Program-made: the position numbers and the translations under genes
Assembly: GCF_013256625.1 (NCBI RefSeq)
Contig: NZ_CP053908.1
Location: 496,001 to 560,000, forward strand
Reading direction: 5' to 3'
Source: Hymenobacter sp. BRD128
GTDB lineage: Bacteria > Bacteroidota > Bacteroidia > Cytophagales > Hymenobacteraceae
Length of the DNA stretch: 64,000 bases
Notes under the pieces: generated by a model
What the model saw: the letters and a program-made list of their open reading frames with translations, nothing else
What the model was told of the DNA's origin: nothing
Database searches by the model: none
Shown here: piece after piece, positions 18,342 to 26,936 of the stretch
How the letters are laid out: each line of letters begins with the position of its first letter
How positions within the stretch are numbered: the first letter of the stretch is position 1

Positions 18342-19328
18342 CTATGTTAAAAAGCAAGGAAATGAGCGTAAAACGGGCTGATAATCGGGGTCAAAATCCT
18401 GCTTAAATTTCACGACAGCAAACGCTTGGCGGAGCAGTTTGTTGACGACCGCTATTAAGGCCACTTTGGGCGCTTTGCCCGCCGCTTTCAAGCGCTGATA
18501 CAATGCTTGGCAGGGCTTGTTGTAGCGAATGGCCGACCAGGAAGCCATATAGAGCAAACTTCGTAGGTGAGGGTCACCGGTCTTGCAGATACCTTTGGTA
18601 ATCTGCGACTTGCCTGACTGGTAAATCACGGGCACCACGCCAATATACTTGGCCAGGGCTTTGGCCGAGTGGAACTGGGCAAACCCACTGGTCACCTCAA
18701 TCAGCGCCGTGGCAATCGTGGTCGAAATACCTTGAATCGAGGTCAACCGCCGCAATTGATCCGGGAAGTGCTGCGTAGTTAACTGGTCAATCTCGGCCGT
18801 GACCTCAGCGATGGCCGTCTGAAAGTGGCTGATTAGCTGCTGCAAACTGCTTGCTACCCGCTCATCTTGCACGGGCAGGGGGGAAAAGGCATGCTGCAGA
18901 TTGGCTAACGAACGCTGCTGTTTTTTGAAGTGGCGCAGCAGGGTGCGCTTTTGCTTGAGCCGCAGCAGCACGTCGCTCTCCATCGTGTAGCACGGGGGCT
19001 GCACGAGCTGCCCATACCGGGCCAAGAGCACGGCATCGCTCTCATCCGTTTTGGTCACTGCCAGTTGGAGTTGGGCAAAGTGATGGCTTTGCTTCGGATT
19101 GATGACCGAAACGGCTACCTGGGCCTGACAAAGCAAATACGTTAGTAGGACGGAGTACGAGCCGGTTGCTTCCAGCACCACGTGGCTCTGGTCAGGCAAC
19201 TCGTTGATCAACTTCCGGATAGCCTCGGGTGTATTGCGAATGCTACGCACCTTCCAGTTCGTCGTGGTCTGCGGCAATGCTACCGCTAGCGTGTCTTTCG
19301 CTACATCGATTCCAACGTACATTTTCAT
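18342..19328 (-). CDS. IS110-family transposase (DEDD recombinase)
   Basis: A 328-residue bridge-RNA-type recombinase. The start at 19328 (MKMYVGIDVAKDTLAVALPQ) is chosen because it places the first catalytic Asp (GIDVAKD) at the usual distance from the N-terminus; an upstream start at 19397 would add 23 unrelated residues. The RuvC-like DEDD domain shows GIDVAKD, VVLEATGSYS and KTDESDAVLLARYG. A coiled segment (residues about 120-200) links to the Tnp20 domain with LTSIQGISTTIATALIEV, KYIGVVPVIYQSGKSQITKG and DPHLRSLLYMASWSAIRYN; the Ser of QSGKSQ lies where the catalytic serine is expected. Length is normal and the frame intact, so the enzyme may be active. Confidence 0.93.
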   Translation of the reverse strand: MKMYVGIDVAKDTLAVALPQTTTNWKVRSIRNTPEAIRKLINELPDQSHVVLEATGSYSVLLTYLLCQAQVAVSVINPKQSHHFAQLQLAVTKTDESDAVLLARYGQLVQPPCYTMESDVLLRLKQKRTLLRHFKKQQRSLANLQHAFSPLPVQDERVASSLQQLISHFQTAIAEVTAEIDQLTTQHFPDQLRRLTSIQGISTTIATALIEVTSGFAQFHSAKALAKYIGVVPVIYQSGKSQITKGICKTGDPHLRSLLYMASWSAIRYNKPCQALYQRLKAAGKAPKVALIAVVNKLLRQAFAVVKFKQDFDPDYQPVLRSFPCFLT

Positions 19329-19573
19329 GGCACAAAGGGGAAAAGAAGAAGGTAAAAGAGTCGAACGCTGCCAATTTTGGGGCTTAACATACTGCACGCG
19401 GGGTTAGCCAGTTGAACTATCCAGGCTGCCAAAACTGACCAGGGTGGGTCGAGACATGAACTACGGGGTTGGCCCCATGTTAAGAGCGGACTTGCTCACC
19501 CTGGCTGCGTTTGTTGGTACTCAATATACTTTTAATCAGGCCGATTTGCTTCGCACCTCAAACGTAGTATGTT
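19329..19573 (-). ncRNA. Candidate IS110 bridge-RNA region
   Basis: The 245 bases upstream of the recombinase start contain no credible coding frame but have self-complementary segments, for example CGGGGTTGGCCCC at 19464-19476. In characterised IS110-group elements a structured bridge RNA is transcribed from this upstream end and guides target and donor choice. Placement here follows from that family rule; RNA ends and guide loops are not resolved. Confidence 0.45.
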
Positions 19574-19606
19574 AGCGTGATAAGCTGCTTCGCAAGCTCC
19601 GTAGGA
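19574..19606. repeat. REP-like inverted repeat, right arm flanking the IS110 element
   Basis: Exact reverse complement of 18294-18326; together they form the separated arms of a palindrome now holding the insertion sequence. Confidence 0.85.
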
Positions 19607-19681
19607 CAGAAGTCGATTGATTGGTAATTGTTAACCCAAGCCGACCTTAGCCAACTAATAAAGCTTACCTACCCGGCGACC

Positions 19682-21148
19682 ATGAGAAAATCGTACTTTT
19701 CGCGCTTATGCTTGGGCAGCCTCTTCGGAGTGGCCTTGGCCCTGCCTACCCTGGCCCAAACACCGCTAAGCGCCGGTCAAAACCCGCCGGCTTTCACGCC
19801 GCAAGTCAAGGAGTTCATAAAAGTGAGCGCACCGGTAGTAGCTCTCACCGATGCCAAAGTCATCGACGGCACCGGTCGGCCCGCGCTGCTGCATCAAACG
19901 GTACTGCTGCGCAATGGCCGTATCGAACAAGTGGGCCCCAGCAAAAAAGTGAAGGTGCCGGCCGGCGCCGAGGTCATCAACTGCGCCGGTAAAACGTTGA
20001 TTCCGGGGCTGGTAATGCTGCACGAGCACCTGTACTACACCATGCCGGCGGGCGGGCTTTTCAACATCGCCCAGATGCCGTACTCGTTTCCGCGCCTCTA
20101 CCTGGCGGGCGGGGCCACCACCATTCGCACGGCGGGCAGCATCGAGCCGCAGACCGACCTGGCCATTCAGCGCCTCATCGGCGAGGGCAAGTTTATCGGC
20201 CCCGACATGGACGTGACCGCGCCCTACATGGAGGAGCCCGGCATGGATATTCCGGCCCTGAACACCGTGAAAGGTCCGGCCGATGCCGCCGCCAGCACCA
20301 GGTTCTGGGCCGATAAGGGCTGCACCTCGTTCAAGATGTACATGCACGCCACCCGCGCCGACCTGGCCGCCGTGGTGCAGGAAGCCCACCAGCGCAACCT
20401 CAAAGTAACCGGCCACCTCTGCGCCATCACCTACCGCGAGGCCGCCGAGATTGGCATCGACAACCTGGAGCACGGCTTCATGGCTAGCTCCGACTTTGCG
20501 CCCGGCCACGTGGCCGATGCCTGCGATTACCCCGCCGCCCGCCAGGGCTTGCTGCGGCAGCCGGCCAACAGCCCGGCCGTGGCCGACCTTATCAAGTATC
20601 TGATTAGTAAAAAGGTAGCGCTCACGTCCACTTTGCCCGTGTTCGAGCCCTACACCGGCCGCGAGGTGGTGCTGGGCGGTGGCCTCGAGGCACTTATCCC
20701 GCAGTTGCAGGAGCGCGAAACCAAAACCTGGCAGGCTAGCCAGGGCAAGGATTCGGCCAGCGTGGCGCTCTTCAAGAAAGAGCAGGGCTGGGAAAAGCAG
20801 TTTTTCGACGCCGGCGGCCTGCTGGTAGCCGGCACCGACCCCACCGGCGCGGGCCGCACCATTGCGGGCTACGCCAACCGCCGCGAAATCGAGCTGCTGG
20901 TCGAGGGCGGCTTCACGCCCCGGCAAGCCATCCAAATCTGCACCCTCAACGGCGCCAAATACCTGGGCCGCGACCGCGAAATTGGCACCATCGAGCCCGG
21001 CAAGCAGGCCGACCTGGTGCTGGTGGCCGGCGACCCTGAAAAGGATATCCGCCAGCTCCGCCAGATGGAAGTCGTATTTAAGCACGGCATCGGCTTCGAT
21101 TCGCCCAAGCTGTTCGAGTCGATGAAGGGCAAAGTCGGCCTGAACTGA
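19682..21148 (+). CDS. Exported metal-dependent amidohydrolase
   Basis: A 488-residue member of the amidohydrolase superfamily. The start at 19682 gives a signal peptide (MRKSYFSRLCLGSLFGVALA, cleaved near LAQT); a longer in-frame start at 19628 is less likely. Metal ligands can be traced: HEH near residues 113-115, His in KVTGHLC (about 244), His in DNLEHGF (about 263) and Asp in AGTDPTGAG (about 385). The C-terminal half of the composite beta-sandwich is seen in LGRDREIGTIEPGKQADLVL. The layout matches imidazolonepropionase- or prolidase-like enzymes that hydrolyse cyclic amides or dipeptides in the periplasm; the substrate is not evident. A terminator follows. Confidence 0.88.
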   Translation: MRKSYFSRLCLGSLFGVALALPTLAQTPLSAGQNPPAFTPQVKEFIKVSAPVVALTDAKVIDGTGRPALLHQTVLLRNGRIEQVGPSKKVKVPAGAEVINCAGKTLIPGLVMLHEHLYYTMPAGGLFNIAQMPYSFPRLYLAGGATTIRTAGSIEPQTDLAIQRLIGEGKFIGPDMDVTAPYMEEPGMDIPALNTVKGPADAAASTRFWADKGCTSFKMYMHATRADLAAVVQEAHQRNLKVTGHLCAITYREAAEIGIDNLEHGFMASSDFAPGHVADACDYPAARQGLLRQPANSPAVADLIKYLISKKVALTSTLPVFEPYTGREVVLGGGLEALIPQLQERETKTWQASQGKDSASVALFKKEQGWEKQFFDAGGLLVAGTDPTGAGRTIAGYANRREIELLVEGGFTPRQAIQICTLNGAKYLGRDREIGTIEPGKQADLVLVAGDPEKDIRQLRQMEVVFKHGIGFDSPKLFESMKGKVGLN

Positions 21149-21174
21149 TTTTTTGGATTGAGAATACTTTAACT

Positions 21175-21210
21175 TAAAAAGGCCGTCAGATGAGCATGAC
21201 GGCCTTTTTA
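21175..21210. terminator. Terminator between convergent amidohydrolase and hypothetical gene
   Basis: Inverted repeat AAAAAGGCCGTCA / TGACGGCCTTTTT with A and T tracts on both sides, lying between convergent genes and able to serve both. Confidence 0.88.
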
Positions 21211-21238
21211 AGAAATTTGCTGCTAAGAAATCAGTAGT

Positions 21239-21916
21239 TTATTCAGCCGGCAGTGTCGCCTCGTAGGTATCGGCAAATTTGAAATCCTCCAGCCAGTAGT
21301 CCGAGCTAATAATATCGTACACCACGCTGGTGTCAGTTTTCTCGCTCGGGGTGAGCTGCCACAAAATCGACGTGGCCTCGGGAAACGCGCCGCCCGCCAG
21401 CTGGTCGCCGAAAAGGCGGTGCAGCAGGGCGCGGTCCGCCAAGCCGGGGGCCAGCAGGCGCAGCAGCATGGCGGCCGGCTCGTGGTCGAGCAAGGCCAGG
21501 TCGGCGGGGCTAGCGGCCGTGATTTTCACCTTAAACTCCACGGCCTGCGGGTGCGGAAACTTGCCGTTGTACGCCTCATACAGCAGCTGCGTGGCGTTGA
21601 AAAAGCCCCGGTGCAGCGCAAAATTGGGGTTTTCCTCCCACAGCTTCTCTGTTTGCAGCTGGTGGGCCAGTTGGTCGAGCTGGCCCTTGGTCAGGTCGTC
21701 CGGAAAAAGGTAGCCGAGCACGATTTCGGCCGCTTCAGCCGGCTCAAGGTCGGTGAGGGCTAGCTGGGTCATTTCCTTCAGCTCGGCCGGGGCGATGGCT
21801 TCGGGGTTTTCGTAGTCTAGCTTGCTGAGCAGAGCCAGGTAATCGGCAGGTTGCCAGGCATTAGGCAAGGCCGGCAGGTGCTGGAAGGAAAGGCGTTCGA
21901 CGGTGAAAGTTGACAT
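21239..21916 (-). CDS. Conserved-looking hypothetical protein
   Basis: A 225-residue acidic cytoplasmic protein with no signal peptide or membrane segment. The sequence is largely helical, rich in Leu, Ala and Glu (for example MTQLALTDLEPAEAAEIVLG), and ends with SDYWLEDFKFADTYEATLPA. I recognise no family. It is a single-gene unit converging with the amidohydrolase and sharing its terminator. Codon use is like its neighbours, so it is likely a genuine lineage gene rather than a recent arrival. Confidence 0.75.
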   Translation of the reverse strand: MSTFTVERLSFQHLPALPNAWQPADYLALLSKLDYENPEAIAPAELKEMTQLALTDLEPAEAAEIVLGYLFPDDLTKGQLDQLAHQLQTEKLWEENPNFALHRGFFNATQLLYEAYNGKFPHPQAVEFKVKITAASPADLALLDHEPAAMLLRLLAPGLADRALLHRLFGDQLAGGAFPEATSILWQLTPSEKTDTSVVYDIISSDYWLEDFKFADTYEATLPAE

Positions 21917-22114
21917 GCAAGAAACGCAGGCAGAAAGAACCTGCGCTCCCTTTTACGCACAACGCCCGCCGGCAACTGAACTTGCGCCGCTCCGGGAGGG
22001 GAGTTTGCCGGCCCGTCCAGGGCACCGGAGTAACGGTTGAGGAGGATGCACGTATAGGCTAGGGCGGTAGCTAGGCTGCCGCAAGTTCTTTTCCCACCAA
22101 ATTTCCGTTTTGTC

Positions 22115-22375
22115 ATGAAAGCTACTCTGATTTTAGCCGCTGCCTTCGCGTTCACCACCAGCGCCGCCCTGGCCCAAACCGTAGCCCCCGGCACCACGCC
22201 CGGCGCCCAAACCGGCAACCCCTCAAATATGCCCAGCGCCGGCACCACTACCGACCAGCCGATGAACAACAACGGCCGCATGGATAATATGTCGAGCAGC
22301 GACCGCAAAATGATGCGCAAAAACAAGAAAATGAAGTCGAGCGACGGCACGATGAAAACTAAAACCAAGATGTAA
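22115..22375 (+). CDS. Small secreted Met/Lys-rich protein (paralogue 1)
   Basis: An 86-residue protein with a signal peptide (MKATLILAAAFAFTTSAALA, cleaved before QTVAPG), a Thr/Pro/Gly-rich middle, and a basic Met-rich tail (RKMMRKNKKMKSS, TMKTKTKM). It resembles the product at 26937-27248 in its first 25 residues (ALAQTVAPG vs AHAQTVLPSG), overall layout and tail composition. The function is unknown; such tails could bind metal, nucleic acid or phosphate, but that is only a suggestion. A terminator follows 45 bases later. Confidence 0.75.
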   Translation: MKATLILAAAFAFTTSAALAQTVAPGTTPGAQTGNPSNMPSAGTTTDQPMNNNGRMDNMSSSDRKMMRKNKKMKSSDGTMKTKTKM

Positions 22376-22418
22376 GGAGCGGCGGCTGGCTACGGCTAGC
22401 CTCCCATCCTCACCCAAG

Positions 22419-22446
22419 CAAGCCCTTGCCCCAAGCAAGGGCTTGT
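22419..22446 (+). terminator. Terminator after the small secreted protein gene
   Basis: Inverted repeat AAGCCCTTGC / GCAAGGGCTT with a short CCCAA loop; the T-rich tail is weak. Confidence 0.7.
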
Positions 22447-22481
22447 TGATTTATCGTATTCGCCATTAACTAGCTACTGCG

Positions 22482-23414
22482 TTGATTTCGCCCGTTTCTG
22501 CTGCCGCTAGCCCGGCCGCCGCGCCTGCTCTCATTGCCCTGGCCGGGGCTACCGGCGACCTGGGCCATCGCATTGCCCTGGCTTTGCTTGACCGGGGTGC
22601 CCAGGTGCGCGCACTCGTGCGCCCCGGCAGCGCCGCCAAGCCAGCGGCCGGCACGCTGCGCGAGCGCGGCGTGCCTATTATCGAAGTTGATTTTAACGAT
22701 GCGGCGGCCCTGGCGCGCGCCTGCGCGGGCGCGGCCTGCGTGGTGTCGGCCCTCTCGGGCCTGCGCGAGGTAATAGTAGATAGTCAAACGCAGCTGCTCG
22801 ACGCGGCCGTGGCAGCCGGCGTGCCGCGCTTTATTCCGTCCGATTTCGCTATTGATTTTACCAAATTGCCCGAGGGCAGCAACCGCAACCTCGACCTGCG
22901 CCGCGAGTTTGGCCGCCGCCTCGACCAGGCGCCCATTCGAGCCACGTCCATCCTCAACGGTATGTTTATGGATTTGCTAACCGGACAAGCGCCGGTTATC
23001 CTCTTCAAAATCAGGCGGGTGCTCTACTGGGGCTCGGCCGACCAGCCGCTCGATTTCACGACCATCGCCGATACGGCCGCCTTCACGGCCGCTGCCGCCC
23101 TCGACCCTACCACGCCCCGCTACCTGCGCGTGGCCGGTGAAGTAGCCACCGTGCGCGACCTGCAAGCCGCCGCCACGGCGGCCACCGGCCGGCGCTTCGG
23201 TCGCCTGCGCGCCGGCGGCCTGTGGCTGCTCAAGCTGATGATAAAGATAACCCGCCGCCTGGTGCCAGCGCCCAATGAGGTGTTTCCGCCCTGGCAGGGC
23301 ATGCAGTACCTGCACAATATGTTTACCGGGCTGCCTAAGCTGACGCCGCTCGACAACGACCGCTACCCCGATATGCGCTGGACGAAGGTGCGCGAGTTGC
23401 TGGCAAAAAAGTAA
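22482..23414 (+). CDS. NmrA/isoflavone-reductase-like NAD(P)-binding protein
   Basis: A 310-residue atypical short-chain dehydrogenase. The Rossmann fingerprint is ALAGATGDLGHRIALALLDR, followed by VRALVRPGS, typical of NmrA-like and aromatic alcohol reductase proteins that bind NADPH. The segment VPRFIPSDFAIDF and the later TTIADTAAFTAAAALDP fit the family. The start is inferred to be TTG at 22482: the frame is closed by TAA at 22467 and has no ATG before the Rossmann motif. Function (reductase or redox-sensing regulator) cannot be decided. It converges with the pyruvate oxidase gene across a shared terminator. Confidence 0.85.
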   Translation: MISPVSAAASPAAAPALIALAGATGDLGHRIALALLDRGAQVRALVRPGSAAKPAAGTLRERGVPIIEVDFNDAAALARACAGAACVVSALSGLREVIVDSQTQLLDAAVAAGVPRFIPSDFAIDFTKLPEGSNRNLDLRREFGRRLDQAPIRATSILNGMFMDLLTGQAPVILFKIRRVLYWGSADQPLDFTTIADTAAFTAAAALDPTTPRYLRVAGEVATVRDLQAAATAATGRRFGRLRAGGLWLLKLMIKITRRLVPAPNEVFPPWQGMQYLHNMFTGLPKLTPLDNDRYPDMRWTKVRELLAKK

Positions 23415-23436
23415 GCTGACTTGCACCTGCCTTGAT

Positions 23437-23475
23437 AAAAAGCGCCTGCCCCGAAAAGAGGCAGGCGCTTTTTTT
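23437..23475. terminator. Bidirectional terminator
   Basis: Inverted repeat AAAAGCGCCTGCC / GGCAGGCGCTTTT with flanking A and T runs between convergent genes. Confidence 0.9.
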
Positions 23476-23492
23476 AAGGGCTAGCCCGCGTG

Positions 23493-25289
23493 CTAAAGCC
23501 CCGGAATTACATCCAGCAGGCTGCGGCCTTTAGTGGCCACGGCTTCGCGAAACTGATTCTTAATCACGTTCTTGATAATCTCGCTGCTGTCGCGCTCGCC
23601 CCGGGCCAGCGCCTTGGCAAACTCGATGGCCTGCGTGGTGCTCACCTTGCCGGGCATGGCGGGCTCGTTGGGGTCCACGAGGCAATCGACTACCACTGGC
23701 CCGTCGTGGGCCAGCGCCTGGCGGATGACCTGCTCGGCGTCTTTGGCTTCGCTGAGGGTGAAGCCGGTGGCCCCGCAGGCCTCGGCGAATTTGGCGAAGT
23801 CGATGGGCTGGAGGTCCACGCCGTATTCGGGGTTGCCCTCCATCACAATCTGCTCCCATTTTATCTGCCCATAAGCCCGGTTGCTAAACACGAACACCTT
23901 GATGGGCAGGTGGTAGCGCACGGCCGTGGCTAGCTCGCCCATCAGCATCGTGAAGCCGCCGTCGCCCACCAGCGCCACCACCGGCCGGCCGGGGTGCGCC
24001 ACCGAGGCCGCAATGGCGTAGGGCAGGCCGGCCGCCATCGTAGCCAGCAGGCCCGAGGTCGAAAACAGCATGTTTTCCTGCATCTGAATGTAGCGCGCCG
24101 CCCAGGTCGTGTTGTTGCCGCAGTCGCAGGTCACGATGGTGTTCGCGGCCAGCAGCGGGCTCAGGGTCAGGGGCACCGTCTGGGGCTTCATGGGGCTAGC
24201 CTCCTGGCTGCCGCGCTCGTGCAGCAGCTCGTGCCACGCCTTCATGCGGTCCTGCGCTTGGGTCAGGAAGTCGCGGTCGCCTTTGCGCTGTAGCAGCGGC
24301 AGCAGGGCTTGCAGCACCGTTTGGCTATCGCCGAGCAGGCCCACCTCCACGGGCGTGCGCAGGCCGATGTGGCTAGGGTCGAGGTCAATCTGCACCGTGC
24401 GCGCCTGGCCGGGCTTGGGGTAATAGTCGAGGTAAGGGAAGTGCGAGCCGATGATAATCAGCGTGTCACACTCTTCCATCGCATCCTGCGAGGGCGCGGT
24501 ACCTAGTAGCCCGATGCCACCGGTGGTGTAGGGCGAGGCGTCGGGCACTACGCCCTTGCCCAGCAGCGCTTTAATGATGGGGCCACCCACCAGCTCGGCT
24601 AGTTGCACCACTTCGGCGCGGGCCGCCAGGGCGCCCCGGCCCGCCAGGATGGCGACCTTCTTGCCGGTATTGATAACCTCAGCGGCCATTTGCAGCTGCG
24701 CCTGGCTAGGGGCTACGTCGTGGCTCACGGGCGTGGGCGCGGTGTGGTGCGGCACGTTCATCTGCGATACCTTATCCTCACTGGTCGTCCATTCCTGCAA
24801 ATCTTTAGGGAAGGAGAGGTGCGTCACCGTGCGCTGGGCCAGCGCCGTGCGAATGGCTTGGTCCACAATGGTTTCGACGTGCTCGGGGCCCATCACGCGC
24901 TCGTTGCAGGCGGCCACGTCCGCAAATACCTTTGTCAGGTCCACGTCCTGCTGCCAGTAGGTGCCGCTGAGGTCGTGGGCCGCGCTGCCCGTGATGGCCA
25001 GCACCGGCTGCCCGTCGTACTTAGCATCGTACAGGCCATTGAGCAAGTGAATGCCGCCCGGCCCACCGGTAGCCAGGCACACGCCCAGCTTGCCCGTAAA
25101 CTTGGCGTAGCCGCAGGCCATAAAGGCGGCCGCTTCTTCGTGGCGCACCAGTATCAGCTTTAGCTTGTCCTGGTGCGTGCGCAAAGATTCGTAGATGCCG
25201 TTAATGCCATCGCCGGGCAGGCTGAAGATAGTATCGACGCCCCAGGCCAGTAGTCGTTCGACCAAGAGGTCGGCTCCGGTTTTTGCCAT
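23493..25289 (-). CDS. poxB: Thiamine-diphosphate-dependent pyruvate oxidase-like enzyme
   Basis: A 598-residue member of the acetolactate synthase/pyruvate oxidase family. The N-terminal Pyr domain has the catalytic Glu in VRHEEAAAFMACGYAKFTGK and GGPGGIHLLNGLYDAK; the central domain binds FAD; the C-terminal PP domain has the ThDP/Mg motif GDGGFTMLMGELATAV ending with SNRAYGQIKWEQ. The NGLYDAK and SAAHDLSGTYWQQDVD signatures favour PoxB-type pyruvate oxidases over acetolactate synthase. It would convert pyruvate to acetate and CO2 with electrons passed to quinone or oxygen. PoxB proteins are usually about 570 residues, so this is slightly long. It appears monocistronic. Confidence 0.85.
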   Translation of the reverse strand: MAKTGADLLVERLLAWGVDTIFSLPGDGINGIYESLRTHQDKLKLILVRHEEAAAFMACGYAKFTGKLGVCLATGGPGGIHLLNGLYDAKYDGQPVLAITGSAAHDLSGTYWQQDVDLTKVFADVAACNERVMGPEHVETIVDQAIRTALAQRTVTHLSFPKDLQEWTTSEDKVSQMNVPHHTAPTPVSHDVAPSQAQLQMAAEVINTGKKVAILAGRGALAARAEVVQLAELVGGPIIKALLGKGVVPDASPYTTGGIGLLGTAPSQDAMEECDTLIIIGSHFPYLDYYPKPGQARTVQIDLDPSHIGLRTPVEVGLLGDSQTVLQALLPLLQRKGDRDFLTQAQDRMKAWHELLHERGSQEASPMKPQTVPLTLSPLLAANTIVTCDCGNNTTWAARYIQMQENMLFSTSGLLATMAAGLPYAIAASVAHPGRPVVALVGDGGFTMLMGELATAVRYHLPIKVFVFSNRAYGQIKWEQIVMEGNPEYGVDLQPIDFAKFAEACGATGFTLSEAKDAEQVIRQALAHDGPVVVDCLVDPNEPAMPGKVSTTQAIEFAKALARGERDSSEIIKNVIKNQFREAVATKGRSLLDVIPGL

Positions 25290-25415
25290 GAGAAAGGTAG
25301 AAAAGTTATCGGTGAAAAGTACCGCTTTTCCTTACGTGGCCGGGGCCGCTAGGGTATAGCGGGGCTTTGGTGCCAGCTGAGCAAGCTCGCCGGATTTTAC
25401 TACAAAGCGGCGCGC

Positions 25416-26336
25416 CTAAGACAGCGCCTGCGGGGGCGGTGAGCCCGAGCCGGCCGGCCGGGTGCGGTCGCTGGGCAGTGGCACAAACTCTTGGTTGTCA
25501 GTGGGGGGCAGCGCGATGCGGCCGGCTTGCCAGTCGGCCTTGGCCTGCTCGATGCGCTCGCGGCGCGACGATACGAAATTCCACCAGATAAAGCGCTCGC
25601 CCAGCGGCTCGCCCCCGAGCAGCATCAGCGTGCTGGGCTCGCGGGCCACCAGCACCGGGTCGAGGCCGGGCGTGAACACCAGCAGCTGGCCGGGCGTGTA
25701 TACCTGGCCGTTCACCTCCACGCGGCCCTTGGCCACGTAGGCGCCGCGCTCGGGGTAGCCGCGCGGCAGCCCGAAGCGCCCCCCCGCTTGCAGCACCACG
25801 TGCAGGTAAAACAGCGGTGAGTGCGTTTCGACGCGGTTTTTCAGCCCAAAAGCCTCGCCCGCAATCAGGCGCATCCACACGCCGGTATCGGTGAAAATGG
25901 GTAGCTCCGTAGGCTGGTAATTGCGGAAGGTGGGCGCCTGCTCTTCGTCGGCTTCGGGCAGGGCCACCCAGGTTTGCAGCATTTCGAGCGCGCCGCCCGC
26001 TAGGGCTGCCGGGTCCTCAAAGCGCTCGGAGTGCGCGATGCCCGCGCCGGCCGTCATCCAGTTTACTTCACCGGGCCGGATAATCTGCTCCACGCCCAGC
26101 GAGTCGCGGTGCGTCACTTGCCCGCCAAAGAGGTAGCTCACCGTGCTCAGCCCAATGTGCGGGTGTGGCAGCACGTCGAGGCTAGCCAGTTGCGCCGCGG
26201 CCACCTGCACCGGCCCGGCGTGGTCCATAAAAATAAACGGCCCCAGCATGCGCCGCAGCCGGTAGGGGAGGATGCGCTGCACCGCAAACCCCGGCGCCAG
26301 GGCCGCCGGGCGGGCATCAATCACGAGGTCGAGCAT
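25416..26336 (-). CDS. Pirin-family protein
   Basis: A 306-residue bicupin. The pirin N-terminal signature is complete: FIFMDHAGPV, LPHPHIGLSTVSYLFGGQVT, HRDSLG and WMTAGAGIAHSE, giving the three His and one Glu that hold iron. The C-terminal pirin domain runs from about residue 180 (HSPLFYLHVVLQAGGRF) and ends with RFIWWNFVSSRRERIEQAK. Many bacterial pirins have quercetinase activity or act as redox-sensitive partners of metabolic enzymes; the sequence does not decide. The start ATG lies 21 bases from the stop of the upstream lipoprotein gene at 26358, so the two form an operon. Confidence 0.92.
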   Translation of the reverse strand: MLDLVIDARPAALAPGFAVQRILPYRLRRMLGPFIFMDHAGPVQVAAAQLASLDVLPHPHIGLSTVSYLFGGQVTHRDSLGVEQIIRPGEVNWMTAGAGIAHSERFEDPAALAGGALEMLQTWVALPEADEEQAPTFRNYQPTELPIFTDTGVWMRLIAGEAFGLKNRVETHSPLFYLHVVLQAGGRFGLPRGYPERGAYVAKGRVEVNGQVYTPGQLLVFTPGLDPVLVAREPSTLMLLGGEPLGERFIWWNFVSSRRERIEQAKADWQAGRIALPPTDNQEFVPLPSDRTRPAGSGSPPPQALS

Positions 26337-26357
26337 GGGTAGTTGGCTAGGGCTGTT

Positions 26358-26792
26358 TTACCGCTTCCGAATGTGGATGGACTGGCCTACTAGCTTCCAC
26401 TGGTCGTCAATTTTCTCCAGTAGCCGCAGCTCGTAGGAATACGTTTTCTTGCCATCCTTCGCGGTCGATTCCTCGTCGTGGCTGACCCAGGCCGTAGTGC
26501 CCGCCACGTGCAGCTTGTAGTTGGTATTAACCGCCGCCCCGCCCTGACCCATCGAGGAGGAAGAAGTTAGCATTGCGGCCGGCGGAATATCCAGGGCCTG
26601 GCCATCGCCCGTCGAAACCAGGATGCGGCTGTACGGCTGAATGTGCCAGCACGCGGCGTGGCCCGGCACATCGCCGGCGCGCCAGGTGGCCGATTCCTTT
26701 TCCAGCAGGTGCTTGATGGCAGCCGTATCATCCACTGGCTGGCGGCAACTACTTAGGGCTAAGCTGATAAACAAAGGCAAGAGGGCTTTCAT
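26358..26792 (-). CDS. Small lipoprotein of the NTF2-like (SnoaL/DUF4440) type
   Basis: A 144-residue lipoprotein. The start at 26792 (MKALLPLFISLALSSC) provides a proper lipobox with Cys at residue 16; a longer start at 26819 adds nine residues. The rest fits an NTF2-like cone fold: AAIKHLLEKESATWRAGDV, then HVAGTTAWVSHDEES and the final strand DDQWKLVGQSIHIRK. Such domains bind small hydrophobic ligands or are enzymes of unknown specificity. It is transcribed together with the pirin gene 21 bases downstream. Confidence 0.75.
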   Translation of the reverse strand: MKALLPLFISLALSSCRQPVDDTAAIKHLLEKESATWRAGDVPGHAACWHIQPYSRILVSTGDGQALDIPPAAMLTSSSSMGQGGAAVNTNYKLHVAGTTAWVSHDEESTAKDGKKTYSYELRLLEKIDDQWKLVGQSIHIRKR

Positions 26793-26936
26793 GGGGGTGG
26801 GCAAGGTGAGGGAGGCCAAAAAGTCGGCTAGCCGGCAAGATAGCGCGGGCTAGCCAGCTGCCCCGGCCAGCCGCGAACAGCTAGAGCATCTAAAAGCGGC
26901 CGCCGTGCGTAGCAGCTGTTCCTACGTTCCTTTTTT

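Larger units (their letters stand above)
18327..19573 (-). mobile_element. IS110-family insertion sequence inside a REP-like palindrome
   Basis: About 1.25 kb lie between two perfect 33-base inverted arms and contain a single IS110-type recombinase gene on the minus strand plus a 245-base non-coding upstream segment. Exact ends cannot be fixed without an empty-site comparison, because IS110 elements lack conventional terminal inverted repeats and their cores are short. The flanking arms belong to the host REP-like family, not to the element, so the insertion probably lies in the palindrome's loop. Confidence 0.75.

Noticed and set aside
19766..21085. 439-codon open frame opposite the amidohydrolase
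   Set aside because: Antisense to a gene with complete metal-binding motifs; the product is low-complexity.
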